A stretch of DNA of 64,000 bases from Varanus komodoensis. Taxonomy: Eukaryota; Chordata; Lepidosauria; Squamata; Varanidae. Of this stretch, positions 21,035 to 32,479 are shown piece after piece. The notes under the pieces are model-generated. The model ran no database searches. It was not told the origin of the DNA and saw nothing but the letters and a program-made list of their open reading frames with translations. The stretch's first letter is position 1. Each line of letters begins with the position of its first letter. The position numbers and the translations under genes are program-made. The stretch spans positions 50,822,214-50,886,213 of the forward strand of contig NW_025336087.1 in the NCBI RefSeq assembly GCF_004798865.1, read 5' to 3'.

Positions 21035-23028
21035 AATTTAAAGAGCGAGAGATTGAGCACTCAAAATGTTCCATACACCAACCCATCCTGGGTTCCGCTC
21101 CTTACCCCTTGGACCTCCACCTGGTATCCCAGGGGACACTGCGTAAGGATGGACTTTCCTTCTCCTCCCTGTCACAATCACAAGCCATTTTTTGGTTCAC
21201 TGTGGCTCCTTCCCCGCTTAAAGCTTTCTTGTTTCTTTTTTACAGTGGTTGCCCTTTTGTAATCAGCCAGTGACAGCCCCTCTGAAGTGCCCAAGGGGCA
21301 CACTGGAGGGACTGTCACTGGCTGGCCATCCCTTTAAAAAATGCATCAGAAATCAGAATTCAGGGGAAGGTTAAAAAAAATGTTGGGCTTATACAGTGCA
21401 GAGGTGTGCACTTTCACAAATCTGCAAAGGGGAAGCCTTGCTCTGGCAATAGCCTAGGGATATCAGCTGCAAAAGTGCAGGCACCAACCCTGGGCATTGA
21501 CCCAAAGAGAGTCTAAATGGATATTTTTTCTATTGCTTTTCCCAGGGTCCCCTTTAAAAGACCCCCCACCCACAGGGGAATGGGTGCTTTTGATGAAGAC
21601 ATGGACTGTTGAAAAGAACAAGGCACTGTGGGCTTGGTTTGGTGACAGAACAACCAATTATGCTGAGTTATCTACAATACATTGTCATGTTCTCTGAACC
21701 AGATCCTTGTATCTTACTCTTATTTCCGTAATGTCACCTAAAAAGGACTGGCTATACTTGGTATGCTGCAGGAACACTTATGATTATACATATTAAAATA
21801 GTCATTGTTTATAATGCATGATCCTTGTGCAAACCTGTATGGCACAGCTTGTAGAAACCTGGATAGTTCCTGAACATGTATGGTTGAGAAAAGAACTTTT
21901 ATGGGTAGAAAGTAATCCAAAAGCCCCTTTGTTCACAGATGTGACATAATTTGATAAAGCCACATTTGTGTCTGCTCTGATTTCAAATAGCATTTCCTTC
22001 ACATGTTAGTCACTATGAAAATGTAAACAAGTGTGGAGAGCTAGTGTTGCACTTGAGGGAAAATCTATTCAAATAACATGCCTCCACTTGTCACAGTTTG
22101 GTGAAAATAGCTTAGCAGGAATAAAATGAAAATAGACTGGTTCTCCTCCCAAAAGCCAGTTAAGAGACTGGATGAGATTTTCTGAGTTCTTCCAAACATT
22201 ATATGCAATACCGAAACTCCAAGACCATAGAACACAATTATTCTAAAAAGGACAGCACTTCAGTTCCTTTAGGAGTTCTGCAGCAAGGCAAAAGTTTAGC
22301 AGTTTTCTCCATTACTGCAGTCCACAGGAAGGGTTGAAACTGTAGAACTCGATCCTTCTTCAGGGCTTTTAAAGAAACAGGAGATTTACCATTTTAGGAA
22401 AGGTATCATATTGACAAGAAAATGCTGCAACAGCCAATGATATTGGAACAATTCCTTATAAGAACCACTGTTACAAGAAGCAGTGATACCTTGACAATTG
22501 CTTTATACTACTTTAGCTAGAGACCATAGTATGGTATTGTGTAAACCAGATGAATGACCATTCCAAAGCGGGTGTTTGGTGTTACCTAAATAAAAATGTA
22601 CATTCTAACAGCTTTGCCCATGGGCATGTCTTCTGTTTCATAAGTTATTTGCATGTAAGGCATTTGTAATCAATTGTGTAGTGGTAAACCCTGAGGTGCA
22701 GGCCCACATCCTGAAATTTCTCCTAGCCCTGCTACCAGGGAGAGTCCAAAAATGCAGGCAACTTCATTGGTCCAGATCAACAGACCTTATCTAGCAGCTT
22801 TCACTCCCAACAGGTACATGTTTTTGTGCCTTGAGTGCCCATTCAAGACCAAGCCATCCCAAAATACCTAACATTTCAATAGGGAACAATAAAGTATTGC
22901 TGGGAAAATCCATTTCCTCCCAGGAGGAGGGAACAAAGCTCAGCTGGGAGGAAACAGAGAAGCCTGAGATGGCCTCAGCATCCCAGCTAAGAAAAGGGTG
23001 TCAAGTCTTGTGACCTCTTGGTTTCCAG
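21035..23028. other. Unique stretch, no recognised repeat
   Basis: Mostly unrecognised. The forward part around 21040-21300 is GC-richer, with overlapping frames of 60-80 codons. The rest is AT-rich. No LINE, SINE or inverted-repeat signature was found by eye. Confidence 0.4.
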
Positions 23029-23169
23029 CTCCATTAAACCACTGCTGGGAATTCTCTTCTTTAAAGCAGTCACAGGGAAAGAACCATTAAAGGCTGTCCT
23101 GACGGAGTTGGCTTCTCGAGAGAGACTCATGCGAATGCCACTGCACGGCTTCAGCCATACCACAGACGT
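23029..23169 (+). CDS. Candidate internal exon (unknown gene)
   Basis: An acceptor-like 'tgacctcttggtttccag' precedes the block and a consensus donor (gtaagt) follows it directly at 23170. The 141 bp between are open in one forward frame (1 nt, 46 codons, 2 nt). The frame starts SIKPLLGILFFKAVTGKEPL and ends PLHGFSHTTDV. The length is a multiple of three and the phase is symmetrical, as in real internal exons. I do not recognise the protein, and the minus strand is also open here. Chance AG...GT open blocks are frequent in 64 kb, so this rests on splice signals and its phase match with 27942-28097 only. Confidence 0.2.
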
Positions 23170-23289
23170 GTAAGTAATTGGCATGAAGCAGTGGCTGTTT
23201 CTGCTGACGTGCTGGGCAGAGATTCACCTCTTCCATGCAGCCGCGTTCCCCAGCCTGACCCTGGCACTGCAAAGGCTGACTTCGTTTTC

Positions 23290-23720
23290 AGGTGCACGAG
23301 GCCATCAGAATATAAATGTCATAAAATGCATTGCTCTCCCAGCTATATATGAACGAAAATGACATTTTTGTGGAATTTGCTTCACTTCTCAAATACATCT
23401 TCATTCCAAAGTATTACAGTACTTCTGATAATGGCAGAAAAGATAGTTACACTTTACCTTAATGTTCTGGGTGATGTACGTTGAATTGCAGTGCAGATTT
23501 TAGAAGCGAGTTTAGTTATAATTTCTCTCATTCATTCTGAGCAAGTTTAGGGCGATTAATCTTGTTAAAATGCCAGTAGAATCCTTTATGATCGGGCCAT
23601 TAATTTCACATTTTTCAGCCATTGTGATAGTAAGAATCGCCACTGGTAAGTTGTGAGTCTATTTGAGCAGGCTTTGGTTGCCTTGTGACAATTCTCCACA
23701 TACACAAGCTGTCTGATAAA
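23290..23720. promoter_or_regulatory. Possible conserved non-coding element
   Basis: A repeat-free AT-rich block with homeodomain-like TTAAT/ATTAA cores (for example 'gggcgattaatcttgttaaa' and 'gatcgggccattaatttcac'), several isolated CpGs and no long frames. Its composition resembles developmental enhancers. Conservation cannot be judged from one sequence. Confidence 0.2.
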
Positions 23721-24009
23721 CAGCATGAATCATGTGCAGGCATTTATTTGGTGGTCCACATGATACACCAGCATCACCTCCTCACTACATATAAAGTTCT
23801 GAGATTGCATGGCCTTAAGCTCTTTCACCAATTAAATTGACTGCATTTTGTGTGCTTCCTTGGGCGTGAAAATAAGTCTTTTTAAAATCTTCCTGTGGAG
23901 GATATTTGGTCTCTGCAACAACAACACAAAAATCAATCTTCGGGGTGGGGCCTTTGGAGTGAAGAAGTTATGGGTACAGTAAAATTAAACATTATTTGTT
24001 TCTGTGTGC

Positions 24010-24068
24010 CTAAAGGCATAATCCTATGCATGTATAGACAGAAAAGGCTGTAGAAGTCCCAGCAATTA
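24010..24068. mobile_element. One arm of the palindromic MITE
   Basis: The words 'taaaggcataatcctatgca' and 'tgtatagacagaaaaggctg' then 'tagaagtcccagcaatt' match the left arm of the element at 44061. The opposite arm is not found nearby, so this is a half copy. Confidence 0.55.
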
Positions 24069-24149
24069 GACAATATCCTAAATATGAATTCCTTTCCTCC
24101 ACATTCTCCTTCTAAAGCTGCTTTTTAAAAAGTGTGGTTTTGTTTTTTC

Positions 24150-24367
24150 CAGGGCCAGTGTACTGCTAGACAAAATGAGGAAGCTGCCTCAAGCAGACTT
24201 TTGGTGTAATGAAAGGCACTCTGATCCACTTGTGATTTTCTGCCTCAGGTGCCAAAATGGCTTCGTTGTGTTTGGATACTAACTACTTTGACTTTTGTGG
24301 GTAAGGAAGGGGGACGTACAATTTAGGGTTCTGCCTTAGACAGCAAAATGGCTTGACCTGGCCTTAC
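24150..24367. mobile_element. MITE with inverted ends
   Basis: The left end 'agggccagtgtactgctaga' is answered by the inverse of the right end, 'taaggccaggtcaagccatt'. Internal blocks 'gctgcctcaagcagac', 'tctgcctcaggtgccaaaat' and 'ctgccttagacagcaaaatg' repeat the same motif in both senses. The length is about 218 bp. No transposase is present. A fragment of the same family lies at 4621-4672. Confidence 0.5.
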
Positions 24368-25116
24368 AGGGGTTTGCACATCATATATAGTTAGTTAGAA
24401 AATGATGCCCAAGTAGCTTTATGATGAGCATATTGGCAAAGTTCAGTCAATGCATCAGCTAGTACTTCATTGACAAAAACCTATGATTTAAAGTGTATTT
24501 ATATATTGATTTTAGCATGAAAAATGTGGTTTACTTAAGGACAGCTATTGAAATGCAGGTGATTGAAAACTGAATATTTAAAGAATTGCTTATTCCACTA
24601 CAATTATATTAGGCAATACGAATATAATATTTAGACTAATGCAAGAATGCTGCTAAGAAATGCAAATAAAATATTAAAGTAGCAATAGGATTGGTTAATT
24701 GTGTTCTTGATGAAAGTGAAGAGAGGAGGAGGAGGAGGAAGGTTTTTATCGCTGTATGGAACTTGCTGCTTCCCAGAATTTTGGAGGGTGCACAAACACA
24801 ATCACAGGTAGGGCTCCAGATCTCTTCCTGGCAACCATCTTCCCTCTGTAGCCCACCATGAAGTGACAGATGCAACTTGCATTCCCAGAATTCTCTGCAC
24901 ACTGCAGATAACTAAGGCAAACAAGAAACAGGACAAATTCTTCCTTTGAGTTTATAATGGGTGAGAGAGGCAGACTCTGGCCTGCACCTGAATTCTCCTG
25001 CAGGCATGAGGTACATGCAGTCATTTCAGAATGAACAAAAATATGACCCAAATGGGGTTGTTTGGAAGCAAAGCAATGTTTGTATCCCATTCACATAAGT
25101 TTATTTCTCCCTTATG

Positions 25117-25292
25117 GGAATGTAGGAGCCTGCCTTACACCAAGCTAAACTACTAATCCATCTGGGCTAGTATTGTTGACACTGACGGGAGTGGGGCAGT
25201 TTCAGGCAGGGGGTTTCCAGTCCTGCTTGGAGAGCGAATCTGGGACCTTCAGCATTGCCAGGACGTGCTCTCTCACTGGACCACGGCACCGT
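25117..25292 (-). mobile_element. tRNA-headed SINE with L3-like tail
   Basis: The plus strand reads 'tgtaggagcctgccttacac', 'tactaatccatctgggctag', 'attgttgacactgacgggag' and 'cttggagagcgaatctggga'. It ends 'gctctctcactggaccacgg', the reverse complement of the GTAGCTCAGTGG-type head. All SINE blocks are present in order, so the copy is close to full length. Confidence 0.7.
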
Positions 25293-25994
25293 TCAAGGGT
25301 GAGCGGCTCATCCTGCAGGGGCGGCAGCAGGAGAGGTGCTTTTGGCAGCTGCTTCTTGGAACTGCCATGTTTTGGTCTCCAAATGGCCTGCATGGTTTGC
25401 CATTCCAGGACATTTGGGGTGGGCAGGTGTGGAATTACACCTGCCAGTGGGCGTTGCCATTTCTCACTGTTTCCTCAATCGTTGGGCAGTAAATGCAATT
25501 TTCATTTTATTATACAATACTGTACATATTTACATATTTTATTAACTGTCTTCAAGTAAATTTGGCATTTAATTGTGTTATTTTTACCTTAAGTTATGCG
25601 TATTTGCTGCTTACGTTTATTGAGATGGGTATTGTTCAGGGTCTGGGAACGGATTAGTTCACTTAAATTATTTCTAATAGGGAACATTGCTTCAGACTTC
25701 AAATGATTCAGAGTTCAAACAGCCTCCCGGAACAAATTAAGTTCAAAATATGAAGCACCACTATATATGAAATCTACTAATGTAATTTACTAATTTTTCC
25801 TTTAAAATGTAAGAGGGGGAGGATGTTCTCAGTATCCTGGGATAGGATATGTGATTTTCATAATATGGAATTGTTTTTGATGCTGATACTGCTCTGTGTG
25901 GGAGTGGGGACACAGATTGGAGTAGCTTCAGTGTATCCTGCATCCTTGCCTCCCCAATTTCCACCATTCCCCATCCTCTGAAATGTCCCCTTTA

Positions 25995-26190
25995 CCCTCT
26001 CTCCAAGGTTGCCTTTTCAACCTGGAAGAGCAGCTGGTACAGTTCTTTCCATGCTGGCTGTGGGCTGAAAGGGGGTTAGGACTCTAGTTCCCAGCTCCAA
26101 AGATGAAGTGCATTCTCCAGTGTCAGATCTGGGTATCCAAAAAATCCTATGGCCTTTCAGATGCTGCCTAGGAACCATAGGATCACTCCC
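25995..26190. repeat. Dispersed repeat, copy B (partner of 25-200)
   Basis: The blocks 'ccctctctccaaggttgcc', 'ctctagttcccagctccaaa', 'ctgggtatccaaaaaatcct' and 'agatgctgcctaggaaccat' match copy A in order. On the minus strand both copies can be translated to a short shared string (RI-WIP-S-TG), but no protein family is suggested. Confidence 0.5.
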
Positions 26191-26194
26191 TAAA

Positions 26195-27520
26195 TGAACT
26201 AAGGATATGCTTTGATTTGTAGACCCAGCAATTTTCAAGATGTCTGTGAACATAAGGAAATGAGAACTACCATATTAGATACATATCTACTTACTTAAGT
26301 TTTGCATTGTTAAAAAATGCAGTATCTTAGAATTCCTGATATAGTCAACAGCTTTATTTTAAGCTGGTTAAAAACAGATGCTAACATTTCAAGTTAGTCC
26401 CTACTAGAACTACGCATTCTTGTAACCTCACCCAATTACCATAACGCAGTAGTTGCCTCTTCATATAGTTCCCAATGGGTTCTCTTTGCAAAAGATATTG
26501 TCATTTATAGCTTCATTGCCTAATTAAAGGGACAAGCTTGATAACCCTTGAACAAGCAATAACTAGAAACTAATGGTTAGACACATTAAATCCCTGACAG
26601 CACGGACTGCGCACAACTACCTAATAGCTGACAAGATTTGGGTCATGAAGGGCTGGTGGTGAAATGATGCATAATTAACGCTCAGGTCACACAGCAATGG
26701 AATCATAAGCATGAATGTGTCCCATATTCTGGAGTGGCTGCCGCTGTGGTGACCCTTCAGATAGACTCTCGGTGCGGGATCTAAATAGGGACACAGAAAT
26801 ATTCCTAGAGAGGCGGAGACAAACGCAATCCCTATCTTGGAGTCACAGCACTCGGATTTACGCATATTTTGTTGTGCCCTTAATCAGAGTTTGCAGCTTA
26901 AGGTAAAGGTGCATGTAAACACTTTTGCAGCAGTTCCAGTGGTTTTATATACTCACTGGGACAAACAAATGGAATGGTGCAGGGAGTTTTCATAGGACAT
27001 ATCCCCATGCACCTGCTTCCCTCCCTCTCCTTCCCCCTCTCCCTCACACACACAGAGAAGCACCAGCCAGCCCTGAAACACACTTCCATTTGCTCAGCGG
27101 TCCCTTGACGGCGCAGCACAGAATGAAGCAAGATGTGGCACCTGAACAGGCAGCACATGGCATTGGGCATGGCACTTCACATATGCTCTGGGCAGCCCCA
27201 CTTCACAATTCGCTTTGTATATGTACAGATCATACAACAAAACTCTGGTTTCGTTACCAATCTTGTCCTCTCTCTTTTTAAGTGGATGGCTCACCTTTTT
27301 GTTTTTGTTATTAACAGTTACTTGATGTTGATGTTGCGTGTGATGTTTATTAACAGGGTTGTTGTTGTGGGGGGGGGGGGGTAAGTTCACTCTTGTCTCT
27401 ATTACTTTCCCTTTACGTCCTCTCTTCTGCTATTCATACTGACCTGCATTTAAATGGTAAAATTTCAAGTATATATGGAAAATCATTAAGTATTTTGGAA
27501 CTTTTGGAGATCACTCTTTC
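26195..27520. other. Unique stretch, nothing firm
   Basis: Contains a CpG-bearing block near 26740-26870 and a pyrimidine-rich stretch near 27020-27060. A 12-base G run lies at about 27370-27381. No exon, RNA gene or repeat family was recognised. Confidence 0.4.
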
Positions 27521-27526
27521 ATACAG

Positions 27527-27563
27527 CTGCCATAAGTCAGAGGCAACTTGACGGCAACAACAA
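27527..27563 (+). mobile_element. Bov-B / RTE 3' terminal fragment
   Basis: The words 'gctgccataagtcagaggca' and 'acttgacggcaacaacaa' match the extreme 3' end of Bov-B-type elements (compare 6770-6815: 'gggttaccatagg' then 'cttgacagaacataa'). It is very short, so either Bov-B or a SINE that uses this end could be its source. Confidence 0.6.
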
Positions 27564-27941
27564 TGTCATGGACATCTCTGCAAGTCTGCACTAGTTTTGT
27601 AGTGGAGCACCTTACTCTGCAAATGATTTAAGAACTGTTTCCCATATTAATTGTAAATTATTATCTGTTAGCAATTTGGCACAATATACCTTTTCGTGGT
27701 TGGATCCAATAGGCCTTGAATCCAACTGTGCATATTTGGGGCTTTATCTACTTTCCAGTGTTGTAGAATAAGGTGTATTAAATCTTTCACTTACCTATTT
27801 ATACAGCTATATCTCCACATGTCTATCTCAGCTTACTTAAAAAAGGCAAGCCAAAGAAAAAAAATTTGGAGCAACTGCAGTATATCCCTGGGGAGTCCTG
27901 TGTTTGCATGTGTTGCTGATGGCATCTATTGGTGTCCACAG

Positions 27942-28097
27942 TTATCAAAACCGAAACACTCCCCCCACCACCCCAAGCTGCAGCACAAGTCTTGGCAGTC
28001 TGGACATTCTGAATGATCATGGCAACAGCGCTTCCAAGCAGTCCCCACCCTGCTTGGCAAACGTTACGCCCCCCTTCACACTCGACGATCTGCTCAG
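27942..28097 (+). CDS. Candidate internal exon (unknown gene)
   Basis: An acceptor 'tctattggtgtccacag' precedes and a good donor (CAG|GTAAAC) follows at 28098. The 156 bp (a multiple of three) are open in the forward frame. They encode YQNRNTPPTTPSCSTSLGSL, then SKQSPPCLANVTPPFTLDDL and ending LLR at the splice junction. The Ser/Pro/Thr-rich string followed by an acidic-hydrophobic end reads like a disordered protein segment. CpG density rises toward its 3' end. Its phase (1 nt, 51 codons, 2 nt) would join the candidate exon at 23029-23169 without a shift. The polypyrimidine tract is weak, and the minus strand is also open. I recognise no gene. Confidence 0.22.
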
Positions 28098-28179
28098 GTA
28101 AACCGGCTTCCTTGGAACTAGACTGCATTATGCCAGTTGCAGCTTCATCTTGATTCCTCCGGGTCTCCCTCAGAGACCA

Positions 28180-28640
28180 TTTTAAGGTATATTAGTTTTA
28201 ATTGCCAATAGTATCCCAGCGCTATGCAGATGTGTGTTGTATTAAAGTAAATACAATAAAATGCCTGTTTGTTTCCTAAGCAGAGCTCTTAAATGAGATC
28301 TCTGTGAATTCAAAGACAGAATGACAAACAGAAATACATCTCCAGATGGCAGTAAAGTTCATTCAGTGTGAGCACCTGAGGCAGAAAATCAAGCTAAGAA
28401 AATTGTAACATTAAAAGCAAAGCACATGGCTGCAATTATTGTGCTGAGACAAATGCAAAATGGCATCATTGGAGGTAAAAGAAAAACTGCAAGACAGCTG
28501 AAAAATTTAAAGAGTGATTAAAATGGAATTTACCGAGTGTGTAATAAATACAAGGGAGTAAGTAAATAATCATATTTAAGTGTGAATTAATTATGCCATC
28601 AACGGGATAAATAGAGACAGAACCTCAAAGGATATCAGGA
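28180..28640. promoter_or_regulatory. Possible conserved non-coding element
   Basis: A repeat-free AT-rich block downstream of the candidate exon. It has TAAT-type cores ('gtgtgaattaattatgccat', 'ggctgcaattattgtgctga') and a near-octamer 'gacaaatgcaaaatggcatc'. The complexity and motif mix are typical of homeodomain/POU-bound enhancers. This is inference only. Confidence 0.25.
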
Positions 28641-29233
28641 CAGCCAGCTTTAAAAAACAGGTCTTTGGGTTTCACTACCAAAGCCTAATCCAAAGAGCCA
28701 GCCAACTAATGCAAGAGGCAACGGGACCTCTTGGGGACTCTAGCAATAGGGGGATTTAAGCACTGGCTCTTGATTGGCCAAATGGCATGGCTCTCATCAG
28801 TTGGCCCACTGTTGGGCTTCACCTTGACCATGCAGCAATAATTTGTCATCTGCTTCAGGCTAGTGGCCTGCTCTTTCTGCCCGATGCTCGATGATGATGG
28901 AAAACAGAGGTTGGGTCCGGCTGCTACCTACCATGGAGGGGAGGGCTCTGCTCACAGAAAGAGCTTACCGTCACTAATTTTTCACATATTCTCCCCTTCC
29001 CCTGAGCCTTCCCCATTCAGCATGGCCCTCCAACTCCGTACATTTTTATGTGGGTGAAAGTGCAGCCAGGAAGGAATAATGAATTTTATTTCTATGGGTC
29101 CAGTTGCACACACCTAATATGTATTCACTCCCAGCTACTTTATAGGCCAGGTCAAGTTCAGAATCTATTGAACTTGGACGACAACACAGCAGCCTTTCTC
29201 ACGTGGTTTCTTCAGATATGCTTAATGGGAAAC

Positions 29234-29349
29234 TCTAGATCAGCCTTCCAGACACGTTTGAATTGGAACACCTAGAATTCCCAGTCAATCACCCTGCTGG
29301 ATGGGGATTCTGGGAGTTGCAGTCTGAAGGTTAGGAAGGCCACTCTAGA
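29234..29349. mobile_element. Short palindromic MITE (family 2)
   Basis: The left end 'tctagatcagccttccagac' is answered by the inverse of the right end, 'tctagagtggccttcctaac'. Inner arms 'cctagaattcccagtc' and 'gattctgggagttgcagtc' also pair. At about 116 bp it folds into one hairpin. A related piece lies at 57184-57280. It is a common squamate repeat, probably a non-autonomous DNA transposon. Confidence 0.55.
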
Positions 29350-29602
29350 AAGAAGCCACAGGGCAACATGCTGCCGTTCTGAGTATTTATCAAGCCTTTG
29401 AGAAGTGTGTAAAGGAGTCCTATAAGGGCGGTGGGCAGACCAAATGAAGAAGATGTTTCATTTGGGTAGAAAGCAAAATGCACTCATTTTTCATTCTGGA
29501 AGATCTGAAATTACATACTTTATGTCCCAAATATGTGTGTACCTCTCAGCAATAGAAGAGTTTGCATATTAAGCAATTCAGCCTTGCTTCTATGCCCATA
29601 TA

Positions 29603-29967
29603 AGGGCCTTCTGGGTGCTTGCACCCCATCTCTGGAACAGCCTCCCTAGAAAGGTGAGCCTGGCACCATCATTGTTATCATTCTGGAGACAGGTGAAGAC
29701 ATATCTTTTCTGCAGCTATTTTAATAGTTTAATCTTGATTGTAAATTGGTTATGTACATGTCTTATAGTTTTATTGTAATTTTCTAGTTTATTCATTTTT
29801 ATGTAATGATTCTAATTGTAATTCTTTATATTTTTGGATTTTAATGTTATTACACCATTTTGTAGATTTTAAAAAATGCTATGTTGTTTAAATTGAGTTG
29901 TATGCCACTCAGAAAGTCCAATTGTGGGCTAATGTAATGGCATATAAATTGAGATAATAAATAAATA
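29603..29967 (+). mobile_element. L2-clade LINE 3' end
   Basis: The segment 'aagggccttctgggtgcttg' then 'caccccatctctggaacagc' derives from the RAFSVLAPRLWNSLP-type ORF2 end. It is followed by 'ggtgaagacatatcttttct' (VKTFLF), a long T-rich 3' UTR, the 'atgccactcagaaagtccaa' terminus and an (AATA)n tail. It is 5' truncated and mutated. Confidence 0.65.
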
Positions 29968-30789
29968 TGATGCTCCTTTCAGGTGGGTAAGGAGATGATT
30001 CAATGTTGATTTTAGTGTTTAATCTAATGTTTCAGGCCATTTGGATGTGTTGACATTTTGCTGAAGCACTTTCCAGTTTGACATAAACTGCACATCCGAT
30101 GGCTGAAAGGCTCTGCAATCACACTGGCTGGCTGTTTCAGAAGAAGTCAAGGGCATTATGGCACGCAGCTTGACAACTAATCAGCAATCCAGACGGCCAG
30201 TGCCATCCTGTACCGGCAAGATGTGTGTGAGTGACAAGACTTTGCTAACTGCCCACTAGCAATTGCTGAGCAACAACACATGTTAAGTTCCTCACATGTT
30301 TATTTAAAGATTCAGATTTATCTGACAGTTTTACACCCAGAGGCACGAAGCACGGTAATTAAAATTAAAAATGTTTTGACAACTTTAACAAATGGCTATA
30401 TAAATTACAAAGTTGTTTTTTTAAAAAAAAATCACAGTGCCAAAGTAAAGATCTATAGATAAATAAATCAGAACTTTACAGAGGGAACTTGAAAAAAAAC
30501 AAACCAGTATGTTGATAGGCAAGTAGCTCTTAAAAAACAGCTTTGTTTCTGGGTGGAGAACATTTAAGGAAAATGAAGTATTCAGAATCACAGAGTGAAT
30601 CTACTAAACTAGAAAGAGGAAAAGACTCAGAATGATATATTGTTTGAAAATTCTATTTAGCAACTAAATTTTTGCTGAACTCTCCTGCCACCCTCTGCTG
30701 ATGATCTTCCATCTAGATCTGTCTGCCACAAGATAAAAAAAATGATATAACACTTAGAAATGATTCCTGCTTGTCTTTTTTGTTCCATC

Positions 30790-31255
30790 TCCAAGTCATC
30801 CAGGCCTTGATTATGCCACACTTAGACTGCGGCAACGTGCTCCGCATGGAGCTACCCCTGAAATGAGTCCAAAAGCTTCAAGTGTTGCAAAAAGCAGCAG
30901 CTGAGTTGCTGATCAGTGCATGGGACAACCACCTTGAAAGACCTGCCCTGGCTGCCTGCTGCTTTCTGGACTCACTTCAAGGTGTTGATTGGAACCTTTG
31001 AATCCCTAAAAAGCATAGGACCTGGACATCTTGGAAACTGCCGGTCTTGTTGGAATGTGCCTCGTTATTAAGATGTGCAGGAGAAGCCCTCCTGAAGGTA
31101 CAATTCTCTATTTGTAAAGGCCTGTTAGACAGACACGCATGAAAGCGCATTCTCCTGTATTGCTCTGAAACTATGGAATGCACTCAGTCAAGAACTACAG
31201 CTAGTCTCCACTCTTCTGTCCATAGAAAGAGGGTGTAGTTGCATTATTTAAACTA
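30790..31255 (+). mobile_element. L2-clade LINE ORF2 fragment
   Basis: The forward translation gives VIQALIMPHLDCGNVLRMEL, then RLQVLQKAAAELLISAW and LERPALAACCFL, then frame-broken words for the C-terminal LWN-type region (about 31160-31200). This is the thumb region of an L2-type reverse transcriptase. A matching 3' tail lies at 31965-32068, separated by about 700 bp of unrelated sequence. Confidence 0.65.
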
Positions 31256-31964
31256 GGTGGTCATTCTAACTTTTTTTGGGTTGGATCCAGGATCTGTCTT
31301 CTGCTGGAGGTTAGGGAATTTCTGAAAGACAAAGTGCTCTTACTTGAGGAAGGTCCCTTTGCCCAAGTTTGGATTTGCACCCCCACTTCACATCATAGTT
31401 TGACCCATTCAGCAGGTCTCCTGACTCTGCAGCATTTCTAGAATGTTGCAGGAGCTGTTATGGGAAGGAGAAGTTGGGGAATTCCACCTTCGCTGGCATG
31501 GTTGATCCAGCATAAACCTGGATCCATCCCCTGATGTTTTACCATTTGTACAGTGGGATGCCATGTGACTGCACATAACCCTCCAAACTCTGAGGTTCAT
31601 GGGCTTCCTACTGCGGATGGAAGGCATGAGGAGGCAAAAGTTGCTACTGTGCTTCTCCTGTGCTGCCAAGGACTTAGTTGGCCAATTTCGGTCTTTTAAA
31701 TCTTTTGTTCCTGCATGCAAGGAATGCAGACCAGTGTACCCTGCCATGCCTCAGATCCTGCTGGAATCTACTGTTCCCCTTTCTGCCCCACACTGCTGAC
31801 TCCAAGGTCGCTCCTGTGAGTTTGCACCCACCACCATTGAGGAAAGCACCCTGCCAGCTGTCAGGGTGTGGGAAGGTGCTCTGAACACAGGTTCCCAACA
31901 CTGACCTTGGAGTGCAATTCTGAGCCCGGAGCTGGGACTGCAGATTTTCCTATGTACCTGTAAC
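31256..31964. other. Sequence separating two L2 pieces
   Basis: About 700 bp with no L2 similarity, GC-richer than its surroundings, with overlapping frames of 66-112 codons on both strands. It may be an insertion into the L2 copy or a rearranged, unrecognised repeat. No terminal repeats or target duplication were found. Confidence 0.3.
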
Positions 31965-32068
31965 GCTCTAATTTGTATTGCTTTAAAGTCTGATTGTTTT
32001 AAATTGTCATTCACCACCTTAATGGCTTTTTAGCAAATCAGGCTGTCTATAAACATTAATAATGATAC
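31965..32068 (+). mobile_element. L2-type LINE 3' tail
   Basis: The words 'ctaatttgtattgctttaaa', 'cattcaccaccttaatggct' and 'aggctgtctataaacattaa' give the T-rich region, terminal segment and short tail of an L2-like element. It is probably the end of the copy that starts at 30790. Confidence 0.5.
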
Positions 32069-32479
32069 AAAAGTAAAAATGGAAATTTGTAGCCACCATC
32101 TGCTGCCTCCAGTAAACCTCTGACTAGGTTATGGATATGGGGCCTGCCAATATAGACGGGCTCCATCCCCTCAGACTAGGCACTGGCCCTACACGTTGCT
32201 TAGCACTCCTCTGCAGCTAATGGGTGGGAGAAATATTTAATTTGCCAGTGGGTTCTACCTAACTAGGAAAGAGCCCCAATCCCTTACATCAGCAAATCTG
32301 AAATGACTTGTTCAACCCCAGGGTAAACTCAGTGGTAAACAGCTTCCATGGCTGTGATTAATTGTAGACATATTTATCTTTTTGCACCTATCTGCATTTC
32401 TTCTTCCCTTAATAAGGAAAAATGATAGGTGTAATAATATAGGCACTATCAGGTTAGGTGGTACTGGATAACCTCTAAT

